Of a stretch of 64,000 nt of DNA, positions 39,501 to 52,100 are shown one piece after another. The position numbers and the translations under genes were made by a program. Numbering within the stretch: position 1 is the first letter of the stretch; each line of letters opens with the position of its first letter. Origin of the DNA: Cristatella mucedo (Eukaryota > Bryozoa > Phylactolaemata > Cristatellidae); the NCBI GenBank assembly GCA_009760855.2, contig WPIO01000004.1, positions 5,772,501 to 5,836,500 of the forward strand, written 5' to 3'. The notes under the pieces are model-generated. The model worked only from the letters and a program-made list of their open reading frames with translations, ran no database searches and was not told the DNA's origin.

Positions 39501-42500
39501 GTGTGCAGCTCTTGAGTTTAGCAGAAGAAGCGCCGCCCAGTAGCCGTCTACTGAGTTTGCGATTTCTGAGATTTCTTTGCGAGTGCGCCAGCTCGGCCGG
39601 CAAAGCACTCGAAAAGAAATTCTCATTTTCGCAGCGAACGTCCGCTCGCCGAATGTCTGCTAGCCGCCGCGAAGCTCTTGGGCTCCGCAGCACGGGAGCT
39701 CCGCCACTGTTTTCGTTGCCATGCGACGCGCGATTGAGGAGACGCGGCTGCCACCGTGCTCCTCTGGCAGGAAGCTGCCCGGAAGGAATTCTCACCGCCG
39801 ATCTGCCGTTCGCATTTCGAGCCGCTGCGTCGCTTGGCAACGCGCAGCTTTCTGCCAATCCTGTACAGCAGCTCGCGCCGTCGCCTCATCCGGGGCAGCA
39901 GGGGAGGGGCGCAGTAGGAGGCCGGGCACTGACTGACTCTCGCCGCCGGTAGCTGAGCGGCGCCCGCCGCAGTCAGCGACGCGCGGATCTTCGACGCATC
40001 AATACTCCGGCCTGTGTGCGTTGGCTGCATTCGGTTTAACAAGTTAAAAGGCGGGGGAAAAGATTTCAGTCGCGTCTCCGCCGCTTCGCGTCGTGTCGTC
40101 TGGAAACCACTCCCGAGTTACCGCCACCAGAGTGCGACGACCGCCGCTGGCGCGACCTGACGCCACCGCTCTGCGGGTCCCCTTCTCTGTTCGTCATCCG
40201 TCAGTTCGTCGTCCGTCAGCCGAATTTTAATTTTCGTTCGTCCGTTTTCCTTTCCGATGCTCTCACCGGTCTCGCCGTACGGTTCTTTGCACCTCCACTG
40301 CGTCGCTCTCAGTGCTCGCATGCCTGCGCCGTCGCTGGCCGCCGCCGCGTAGCCTTGGCCCGTCGCTCCAATGTATCTCCAATGCATCACCGTTCTCCAA
40401 TAGGCATTATACACGTACTGCCATCTGCGCGTCGTATTCTGAGAGTGGGCGACGGGTCCGTCGTCTGCGGCATGACGTCGCGAAGGCGAGCGGTAGATTT
40501 TTAGGCGGCCGCCGCCGCGTTACGTACCACGTTACCAAGAAGCCCGTGGGTTCAGCGTGCTCGCTCTCGGCGCGTTAAGCAGCGAGGACGAGAAATGCCA
40601 CGCCGAACTTCCGGCGACCTCTGCTTAGGCGCACCCAATGTCAAGGTTTATCCATCCGAACCATAATCCTGCGTATGGGTCGGGCTGCAGTCAATGCGGG
40701 CGGCTCAAGAATTAGAATCTTTGCTTACGACTCAGATATTTGGAGGGACCTGCACAGCTTCTAACCTCACGCCTGCTCCGTGTCTGCAAGGTTCGATGAC
40801 GTTAGGCTCATTGATGCTGACATCCTGTTTGTGGTCCGTTACTCGCGAAAACTCGGCCCGCGTTAGCTAAAGTGAGCTAGAGGTGCTGGGTGCGCTTGTC
40901 TTGCGAACAGACCACGTCGCAAGAGTACACAAAGATATAACGTCGAAGACTCCGACCTGAACGAAGACATTAAGACGGCGTAACTGTTCAGACGATGACG
41001 TTAAATCAACAAACAATCGGCTACTCATAGACGCAAACGACGTGGAGCCAACACCCTTTGTTAAATAGGTTCCTGAAAGCAGCAGTCGGTGAACTAACAG
41101 ATAGTCTTTAACCCGAGCTCCTAATTGGAAGCTCGTGGAAAAAGTATGTGCCACCCACGTTCCTATTGGCGAAGGAGCTACGTCATGATTATACGGTGAT
41201 GTTTTATCAAAACGTCACGGGCATGAGGATATTAAGATGGGATTGCATCTCCCTGTAGGCCTGCACTTGTAGCTTAATGAAGTGGTTCGACAGTTTCTGC
41301 TGCATTGAAAATTACATTATAAATAAATAAATATATATATATATATATGTATGTATGCGTAATTCATTTGTATAGCGTGTCCTGAGAGAACTTAATCTCT
41401 ATTCAGGCTCTTCAAAAACGCCGCCGCGGGGCTCGAGCCATGACCTTGGTCATCAAATGCATTCACCTTGACCTCGGCTGTTAAAGGCGGGCACCTTAAC
41501 TGCTGGGCCAAACCAGCACGGCAGGAATCTGAGTGTTAAATAATGTTAAATTCTGAGCCTTTTACGGTGGCGCTCCCTGGTGAGGGAGGGGGAAACGCAT
41601 GGGCATCACCCATACGTTTTCCAGATACGTATGGGCATCACCCGCAGCGGCGCGGCTTTGCTTAATTGGACGAGGAGGCGCACCTGTAGAGCGTTTCGTC
41701 CTCGCGTCAGCTTGCGGGTGCAGCGCGAGCGAGGCTTCGACGTCACATCCTGCCCGACTCGCTCAGATTGCCGAAGCCCTGTCGGCACTTCACGGCATCG
41801 AGGCGGCGGTGCATCTTGGCGTCAGCACGCGCACGGTTATAGTCACAAAGCGACGCACGTGGAAGCTCGCCGGACTGGGCTTCATGCAGAGAGCGGCTCC
41901 TCGCGGCCATACGGTGAGAGCGACGCTAGCAGCAGCAGCAGCAGCAGCAGCAGCTGCTGCTGCTGCTGCTGCCATTACTACCAACGATGCGGCCAAAGCT
42001 TTCGGCGTTTGTAGATGTTAAGAACTGACACAACTTTGGTAGCAGGCTGCTTTCTCTGCGCTCATGCCCCACCCACGTACCGCAATCATTCGACTGGCTG
42101 ACCTGATCAGCAGGCATGAAAGGGTTGCTTGCACCCAGAGCATGCGTTGCCCTGCGCTTGTGAGTTAATGCAGCGCTACGTGTTGAATCATCGTGTACGT
42201 ACAGCAGACGTAGCTTGCCTGAGCGGACGAAGCCGTCGAGGAGCGCGGGGCTGGTGTGCTGCTGAATTAGAGAAGCGGACGAAGCCGTCGAGGAGCGCGG
42301 GGCTGAACGTGTGCTGCTGAATTAGAGAAGCGGACGAAGCCGTCGAGGAGCGCGGGGCTGAACGTGTGCTGCTGAATTAGAGAAGCGGACGAAGCCGTCG
42401 AGGAGCGCGGGGCTGAACGTGTGCTGCTGAATTAGAGAAGCGGACGAAGACAAAGTCGACAAAATGGACGACATGTAGCACATACATTTGCTTTGGCTTA

Positions 42501-45500
42501 TATTCGCTTCACTTCTATATTACGTGCGTCCTTATTTGTTTTTGCGCATGGAGGCTCCGATTTCCTTTTGACAACGCGAGATAGCCGTGCACATCCCGAA
42601 TCGTCCCTTTTTTCAGTCGCAAAATCCTTGGTCCGAGACCTCCATAGGTACATCCCTCTGGAAGGGGAGACAATTTTCAATCTTGACGAGTTGCATAGAG
42701 CTGCCAGCAGCAGCTGGACGCCAGATAGAACGCCTTCTGTGGTAGAACGAAAGATTTTGTCTTTTGGACTGACTTTCGGTTTACGAAAGATACCACAGGC
42801 TTGCAGCCATTGATTGGGCTAGCCAGGTTGGAGGGAGCCTAAACACTGCTGATCTAGTAAAACATGTTCTCCGGAAACGACATAAAGGAATGATGAACAT
42901 CGAGTGAAAAGTCGTCTGAATCGTGCAATAAAAAAAGAATCTGGAATATTTAGTTGTTGACCGGGTCAAAAGTAAAAAGTCGCAGAAATTAGGAGACCTC
43001 GCGGCACTCAACCGCCTCTCTTAACTAAGAAGAACGTGGCAGTGTCCGTGTTCTATTGGATTAATAGACCTTCCGGTTAAACTACTCTGAGAATTCAATA
43101 CTACTTTCCCTCTTCTAATTCTTCACTGCATACTTTATACTTTTGTCATAGACATGACTCTGACTATGTGCATGCTCATCAAAACTCAAACTCAGACTTT
43201 TCCTTAATTTCCTGTGGTTTCGTCAGCAAAGTGTAGGGGAGGCTGCCAGCGTGGATGGACTGACGAAGCAAAGACTTGGCTTCGGCTTGTCCACCGGCGG
43301 AGTTTCAATTTGTCATAACACGTAGGTCTCTCCATTATGACACTATCGATGATATCATCGTGACGACAAGGCAGTCGGAAGTCATGAATTAATAGCTGCA
43401 CTGCTACTGATGAGCACGTATGTCTTTTTAAATCTATTCCGGTGCCCGTCTCTAAAGGCCACGTTTCTTCGAAAAGAAATCAAGCTCTCGCAGATCTTGC
43501 ATACTTAATAGAGTAGGGGAAAATGTTGTGCATATATTGCCGTCATCTCAGTCGCTTTTCGCAAAGCAACCCGCGTTCGTTACCGCTTCACTATCGCCAA
43601 CTTTTCAAGCTTTTCGCCTATTGGCAGGACAAGTGCGAATGCAAATTGTGGTGGCCGAAGCCTGACCAATGGAATGCTCCCGTACTGCCCGACCTGGACT
43701 TCGTCGCTCCAGAGGTGGTACTACACGGTTATTGCACTCCGGCGAGCGACGTTTTCGCGTTTGGTCTAGTAATATGTTCAGTATTCAATAGCGGTCGATC
43801 GTTGTTAGACTGCAAGGGCAAATATGAAGCGTATAAAGACAGCGTCGACCTGGTAAGTCCACCGACGTGCCCGTTCGCTCACTGATTGAATCATGGACTG
43901 GATAATCGTGTTCTCATCAACTTTAAAAGCTCTTAACGCTGCTAATGTTGTAGAAGTAATTTTTCGACAATTTTCTTTATAAGTTGTATCCGTTTTTGCT
44001 TACAGTGGGAACTTATCTCGATCATGACAGTTCATGAATAAATTAAAGTAACCGAAATGAATCGCAATATGCATATGCAGCTTGTTTTTTAAGAATTTAT
44101 TTCCAAAAAAGCTACATCAGATAGTTGCGGAAATTTGTAAATAAGTGACCAAGGCATTAGAAGTCTCTACTAGCAGCAAGGGCTATACATTTAAGCTTCC
44201 CTGTCACGAACTCTTTTCTCTTGCGACTACCAATCTAATACTGTCTTGTCTGAGTCGCTGCATCGTTTCAGCTTTCGTGTCCATTTGATTGCATCGCTAA
44301 ACCACTCTTTGCATCAGACGGGCTAGAAGTGTCACACTAGTATTTATCATGACCAAATGACAAATTTTAAAATGGCAGCAGCAGCATCACGAGGATTTCA
44401 GTCGGCTGTGTGAGAACGGCCTAGAGAATAAGACAATCTAAAGCTAGTTGCCTTTGGAGCTCATTTAAATTAATATTGATTGAAAGTGTCAAGCCATACC
44501 AAGGGTCATGTAAAGTGTCACCAGCTGCTAATGTATCCACTTTAGCGATCTCACCGTCCCTTCTTCAAAAATTATTAGTTTGTCTGGTCGATAAAGCTTA
44601 AAAGTGCAAAAAGTAAATACGCGCTCATTTGGCAAGTAGGAGCAGCAATGCAATGTCATGTAGCCCGCGTCGTATTCTGTGTCGGGCATTCACTTGATCT
44701 TGAGTGGAGCTTCCATCGTCGGTTTCCTTCGCGATCCCGCAACGTCCGCAGCCTAGAGCAGAGGTCGGCAAACTCGGGCCTCTAGGCCAGATCCTAGGCC
44801 CGATGCAGCCTAGCTAGCGCTCCGTTCCGGCCTAGCGGCCTCCTAGCTCGAGTTGGGGCCCGCGTTTATCTTTAGATCTTGAAACGGAAGCGCCCGATCG
44901 GCGAGGGATGCTACACGGCTGCCTCTATGATTGCCGTGCACGTCTGTGCGTCTTTTGCGACTGTTTGCTTGTTGGTGTCGCCACGCCCACTCCTCTGGCC
45001 TGGCGGAGTGGGCGTGGTTTCCTCTGGCCTAGTGTGCCTTCTTGATCTCCTGAAATGGCCTAGTAGTCCGAAAAGTTAATCTCAATTCACTGTGAAAGAC
45101 ATAGTTTTAGGTTTTTCTTAAGATTCTGTTGTTCTTTCAACTTGAATTCCCTGTTAATGCTCATTTTGTGCTAGCTGATGCATCTACTACTACTGCTGTT
45201 TGCATACTTTCTTAGGTGACGATTTGAAATAAACTAGCGACTTGAAATACTATTACTATACAATTATAACTAGTCTTATAAAATTATAATTTCTATAATT
45301 ACGATAAAATTATATTGAATATTATGACATAGTGAAAAGAGCTAAAAGCTTGACTGGCCCACTGCACAAGCAATATTGAGCCAACAGCAGACTGCTATTA
45401 GCTGAATGTGATGCTGCTGACCTGAATTAGCAGCCAAAGCTTGAGCAAAGTGACGCAATGATTTCAAGATTGTACTGCGAGAAGGTTCCGCATGTCTTCG

Positions 45501-46598
45501 TTGCAGTTGCAGTATATATTTGAAGAGATAAGGCACAGGTTTCCTGCTGAACTGGAAGAGGCCTTGTCGAAAATGACGTGTATCGACGAACAAAAACGGC
45601 CGACCGCTCAGCTACTTCTGATGGTAGGTAGTGCACTATATCTGCACACGCCGTGCCATCGCTTCGAGACGCGGGAAACTCCTGCGAATTCCATGGAAAA
45701 TGCCGGGATTACGATGGACGGCGATTTGATGGCCTGAACGAATAAGTTGCCTGGATACTTTTTTAACTTGTAAAGTAAAAACAGCACGATGTCAATCGTA
45801 TTCAGTTCGTCATAGACTTTGAAATAACCTTCAGGTACTCTTTTTCAAAAATACCTCTTTCAATGGCTCCCCTATTGGACTCAATTTAAAAGTCAAAATT
45901 CAGGTCTTGTTCTCGACTTTGCTTAATAATAAGCAAATGCCGACTCTTTTCTAGAGCAGTGGCTCAATGACGTAAAGCCTCTTCGCTCAGCATGCTAAGA
46001 CCATAACCATTGTAATTTACAATACACAATTCAAGATAAAGTTCATTGGTGGCTTTCATGTTGCACCATATTAAAATATCATGTTATTAGTACTGAGCAA
46101 CAAGATTAATTCTTACAATACTAAAGTTTGTATAATTTGAAACACTTTAGTTAGTTGTATTGATACTTTTTCAGATACATGATTACGTGAGTGACTAGGA
46201 GATGGCGGTTTTCGTTGGCAGAACAAGGGTATAGGTATTGATATGCTGAGAGCCATACTAACGTTTCTTACAGAAATTGACCATCTATGGTATCCATAGC
46301 CATGCGCTGAATAGTTCTAAAAATGCAAAAAATAATGTTTTGGAAGTAAAAATTAGAAATTTAATTTCTCTTTCATTATTTTGCGAGTAACAAGTGCAGT
46401 ATGAAATTTTTTATTCCTATGCGTCTGTGTATGCCTATGATGTTTCTACAGTCTCACGATTAGACTTGGTGTGTCAAAGTTGACTAGAAAATGGTAATTA
46501 AATCAAACGTGGCCTATTTATGAATGGCTTATCAGAGCAAAGTTTTTTCTATCAGAGCCATAGTGCTGCTTGGCATATCGCAGCGAATGAGAGGATCC

Positions 46599-46638
<40 letters not shown>

Positions 46639-49084
46639 AAATAAATATCGTCGCATATTTTAATTATGCCACTGGCACTTGCATTCGTATTTTTTAATGT
46701 TATTAAAGTTATTGCTGTTTTAATAAGTAACTGGTTTCTTAGAAGCTCGTTAAGCAACTTGAATTTCTGTTAAAAAACGACCCCATTTTCGATGTATGCA
46801 ATATGAACAAACTTCACCCTGCTGCGATTGGTAAGGTGCAAACTCTAAATAAATAAAAATAGGGACGCACTATCACTTCCTTGCGATAGTGTGAAGAGAT
46901 GGTCATCGTTGCAAGGTAATCCTCAGGATAATCGAGCAGATCGTACAGATTTACTGCATGGTGACACAACGTCTGTTGATCTCGAGCCTTCTTGAACTCT
47001 AGGCATTTTGCTTCTATTAAAAGACTCGTGATCCCTGCTGAAGTAGTCGCATAATCCAGCAGAATTTATCGTCACCATTACCAGCATTATATCGTTGACA
47101 ATTTGAACTACTCTCTTTACCATAACCTTATGCTATCAACATCAGCCAATGGCCAGCGGTGCCCCTGATGGCTGACCTAATGATTAACAATATTAAATTC
47201 AAAGAGCGTTTCGATGGCAATACAAAACAGAAAGCCAGTGGTCTTGCCTCTTTGAGACGGGCATGCGTTGGTTATTTTGGTTGTTACAGTGTTCGCTTAT
47301 ATACCACTACCTTGTATACCACTACCTTGTACTACTATATACTTATATGTTTGATCTTATATACCACTACCTTGTCGAGTCATCCATGATGGCACCAAGT
47401 GCAGGTCTAACTGTCTGCCGCGTAGTAGAGATCTGTGTAAAAAGAAATGAGTAGCTCGTAGTCCATGGCAAACTTCCCGGTGGTACAGTGCCAGCTAAAG
47501 CAGGCTCCAACTTGTACCTGTCAGAAGCAGGTAACTGGTGTTGCACCTGTCAGAAATTTTCAGAACGTACCGCGTCAGAAACAGGCCGCTGGTATCTCTT
47601 TTATTTTTTTCAGATGCAATACTTTCAGGACCCCGTGGTGACGTGTCTTCAATTCATCGAAAATGTTTGTCTGAAGACGAAGCACGAAAGGAATAACTTT
47701 TACACATCGTATTTAATTCCAAAGCTACCGCTTCTTCCTTCGGTAATTATTGACTATTGATTCTCAGCCCTCCCTCCTCCCGGGCGATTGAATTCACCCT
47801 GCTTATGGGATCGTGTCGTACTACATTGCGCACTCGCGGTCCAGACAGAGGTTGCTCTGTCGTATCGGCGATATCTGTCGTATCGGCCGAACCTGGACGT
47901 GCCAACCGCAAGATCTCGAGCGGTATATGGTCTGCAATGCCTGGACGTGCTTGTGACCCTAGTGATGGCCCTGCGGTGCGGAGGCTGGTCGCAATCGTGA
48001 ATAGCTAGCGTGCCGTTCGCTCTTGCTCTACTATTCCAAAGTTTCCGTAATCCGATCAGCGTAGCTACGACCGATACAAGAACATCTGACAAGTGGCGAT
48101 GGCTTAGTGTGACTGTCGCGCTGGCGGAAGTGCCTGGCTTCTGCATGCGGAATTGACGCTTAGAGACCTCAATTCCCGCTGGAGACGTAAATATTCGGTG
48201 CTTGCACATAAAGTCACAAAAAACGTGAAGCAGATTTCAATAAAAATACCTTGGTAATATTAATTTTTTTTTTAAAGTACGCGCCATTTTTTAGAGGAAG
48301 ATCGCGAGCGAGTTCTTCCAAGTGGATGAGCCAGTCAAAGGATCGAAATCTACCACGTGACTGAGCAAGAGAGGATTCCTCGCGATCAGCGAAGGAGACG
48401 CGGAATAAGAAATTCAGATGCTAACCCTAAACCTCCACAGACAATCGGGACTTGCCAAAATTCGCCGCCGAGCCATCAAGTCGGCCGACGGGGAGTATAC
48501 AATAGGGGATAATAGGAGGGAGTTCGCAGTGGGGGGAAGTGTGCTGCTGGGGGGGGGGGTTCACACAAGGCTAACTAGCTGGAAAGCGGAAACCTTAGCC
48601 TCGGAGACGAAATGCTCAAAGAAAAACGCTGATAGGCGTGCTCAAACCTCGAAGCACTCTATTACCACGCACTCGAACTTCGATTTCAAGCCATTTGCAG
48701 TACTCTCGAAGCAGTCTTTCAAATCTCGTGTCTTGATTTCACCCGACAACAAGCTACCGATGGTGGCAGTAGTCTATCGCCTAACAGGCACCAAATCCTC
48801 GTTTATCTCAGATTTCTCTGATCTCATTTTTATTCTGTGTACAGAAAATAAATATGTCCTCATTACGGATGATTTCAACATTCATTTTAAAAACTTATCT
48901 GGCGCCTTAAGCACTAAATTCCGTGCACTGATTCATTGCATCCTGACCCTGTGCATGTCACCCCTAACCATGTTATTCATATTGTTTATCAAGCATGATA
49001 CCGCTCATTCGATCGTGTTTCCTTTGCAGCAAATGTAAAGCGCTTAGAAAGAGATCGAGTTTTCTGAGGGTGCTTTATAAAGTG

Positions 49085-49115
<31 letters not shown>

Positions 49116-52100
49116 GTTATGGTCTCTTGTGGTGCATGTGTATGGCAGTAATCACATCAAGGGTCACACTCTCGACCAAAGTTTCTCATACAATGGCACT
49201 TTGTCACCATCAGTTATCACCAAATCCTGCTTATCTGACTGCATGCAGATTTCCTTCAATCTATTATGCGTGCTCTCCTCCTCCTCCTCATCTAAAATCA
49301 TCTGTGTATCGAGACATCTCAAGACCTTTGACATTGATGCTATCCGTGCGAGAATATCCGCGTCAGCTCACCTGCTCAGTCCCGGTTCCGACCGGTCCTC
49401 ATTGGTAGATTGCTACTATTGCTACTAATGCTACTATTGGTAGATTGCTACTATTGCTACTAATGCTACTATTGGTAGATTGCTACTAGTTATGCAGCTA
49501 TAAGTAGAAAGCAAGAGAAACGAAAGTTCATGATAATTAAGATGATACCGTTCAAGTCTTGCAACAAGATGAACCGGAATCTGATTGAAGTGACCCTGCC
49601 ACACGGCCCTCTGATAATATTGGAAAAATTATTGCACTTCTAGTCCAAAAGGGACCGAAACAGGTTTGTGCCACGACTTTCCAAAGAATTCTCACAATAC
49701 AAGCTTTTCTCAGCTCCATTGCAAAAGAAGGCTTGCAAATGAGGAAGTGATGTGCCACCTGTGGTTGATGTACTCAATATCAATAGATCTAGTATCCTGC
49801 TTTTGCTGAATAGCAAGCATCTCGTCTATGCAAGAGAATTGCAGCTATTCGAAGAAAGCAAGAGCAAGCTCTAACATCTGACAACCTTGACATCGATGCT
49901 ATCCGTGTGAGAATATCTGCTTAGCCTCACCTTCGCTCAATCCCGGTTCCGACCGGTCGTCATTGGTAGATTGCTACATTGCAGCTATTAGGAGAAAGCA
50001 AGAGGAAGCTCTGGCTTTTATTCTTCACTTACTTTTCGGTTTATTTTGGGGAGCTCTAAGCATTTCGCTTCGATTCGCTTCAGCGTGAGGTTTAATCAAA
50101 CTATCTAACTATCTGACTAACTAAACTGCCACTATCTTAATGCTTACAATACTTGCAAGGTTAAAAGAAGCTAAGTCCTTCACCGCGGAATCGGTTCCGG
50201 CATCCGGAAAAAACTAGCTAATAAACGCAGACGAAAACTCCAAATAAAATTTGGAAAATTATGAGAAAGTTCATCCCCACCGTTAAAATTCTAGAAGAGA
50301 AAGAGAAGGTGGAGCGGAGTGACCTAGAGCTTTCTCTAAAATACCAATCGTCTTTGCGGGAGCTGGAAGTGAGCCCTTAGCGACTGGTCAAAAACATTTG
50401 CCGAGCTGGTTTGGTCCAGCGGTTAAGGTGCTCGCCCCGACCAAGGTCTGTCTGAGGTCGCAGGCTCGAGCCCCGAGGCATCTGTGAAGCGCCTGAATAG
50501 AGATTAAGTTCTCTTGGGGCGCTATACAAATGAATTATACATATATATATATATATATTTGTAAATGAGGCTGCATCCCGGTAAATACGAGACAGGTGTG
50601 GTTTGAACGATGGCTCTATCATGAAGCTAAAAATCGCGATTCCTGCGGTCTCATTCACCGGCGAGGACGCGTTGAGGCGACAGTCACTGGGCCTTTTAGC
50701 GACTAGTTTTGGAGCATCCTGCAGGTTCTTACAACAATGGCCAAGTCGGCATCTTAGATGGCCCAGTTCTTGCTGGTGCCAAGTAAACTAGAAATCGGTA
50801 TCGCTGGCGAGATTTGAACTCTGAATCTCCGAGTCTGGCGTCTATGATACCAATCACGTGGCCACCGCGAGAGCCACCAACGAAGCAGCCTCTTATTGCT
50901 GCTCATGTCGTGATGGCTCGCTAGGTAAGGCTGTTGCTTTCCACGATCTCGGTCCTGAGGTTGTGAGTTCGAATCCTGCGGTGGGCGATTCTGTATTACC
51001 AACTGCAAGCGGAGGTGATAGCTGTTAAGGCTCTTCTGCCGCTATACAGAAAAGAGGCTGTTAAATAAGCTAGTATGTCTATCTGTGTATCCATGTCTGC
51101 CCAGACGATGCCCAAAAGAAAGAAATCGTAGTTCGCTGCAACGGCTTCACCGACGGCCGCTAGAGAAGGCCGGAGTGCAAGCCGAACGGCAGCCCATCAT
51201 TTTTACAGCTCGCCCAGACCTGAAAACTAGGACAAGCGAGTATCACTTCAGGTTTTAAAGAATCAAGAATCTCAGTCCCTACTTTTGGAATACCAGTGGC
51301 TCGATTGGAGTCAACATGGCCCCTGGGCTTCGATTGCAACGCAGGCGAACTGCATTCCTCCAGGGTCGATCCTATTGAATAGTGGCCTCTTTACCGTTAG
51401 GATTGCGATGGAGCTGCCACCCAGCGTCCTGTGCCTGAAATTAGGCAGAGCAGCTGAGCCCCCACTGTCCTGTCATTCGACCGTCGTCTGCAGGAGTTTG
51501 TCTTCAGCCGATTAGTGCCTCACGTCGCCACGGAGATGCGAGGCGACGACGCTCTAGCCAGCGCTGCTCACGCCTTCATCGCCATCACCAAGCTGTGCCA
51601 GCCGGAAGACTACGAGCAGGTCATTTATCCTTACCTCAAGGTCATCTTCGTCTCCAAGCAGACGCCGGAGGTAAGAGAAGCAATTGGTTGCACTGCTACT
51701 TTTCATTTGTAACTAGGGCTAGTCGTAGAGTAGACGCGTTATGCATTAAAATGGGCATCGAGAATTGTAGCAGCACCTGCACTCAGACCTGGGTTGTCTG
51801 CCCGTGGTATGCGTATCTACAGGTACATCGTTTTTTACGAAATACACCACTATAAACCTGTAAATATACATCGTATAGATACAGCTACCTGTACAGGTGA
51901 ACGCTCCCGTTCAAATACAAAGTTATAGTAGGTTGTACATATGTGTACACTTGTTGTTGCTAGCTTGATCTTAAGTACTCTGATTTGTATATTTGTAAAT
52001 ACCTAAATTCTCGCAGTACACTTACACGGTGTCCTTAGGTATTGTATGGACGATAAATTAGCTGTTCCATTTCTCCGCTAAGAGACCGTTGACGACAGCT

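Noticed and set aside
39491-39952. 153-residue + frame beginning in SCYL2 exon 4
   Set aside because: It starts in another frame than the exon and runs into GC-rich intron; no domain.
48540-48560. Poly-G runs (also 4908, 15577, 30657, 60953, and poly-C at 59978) as regulatory G-quadruplexes
   Set aside because: Single uninterrupted runs are prone to slippage or sequencing error; no spaced G-tract pattern.
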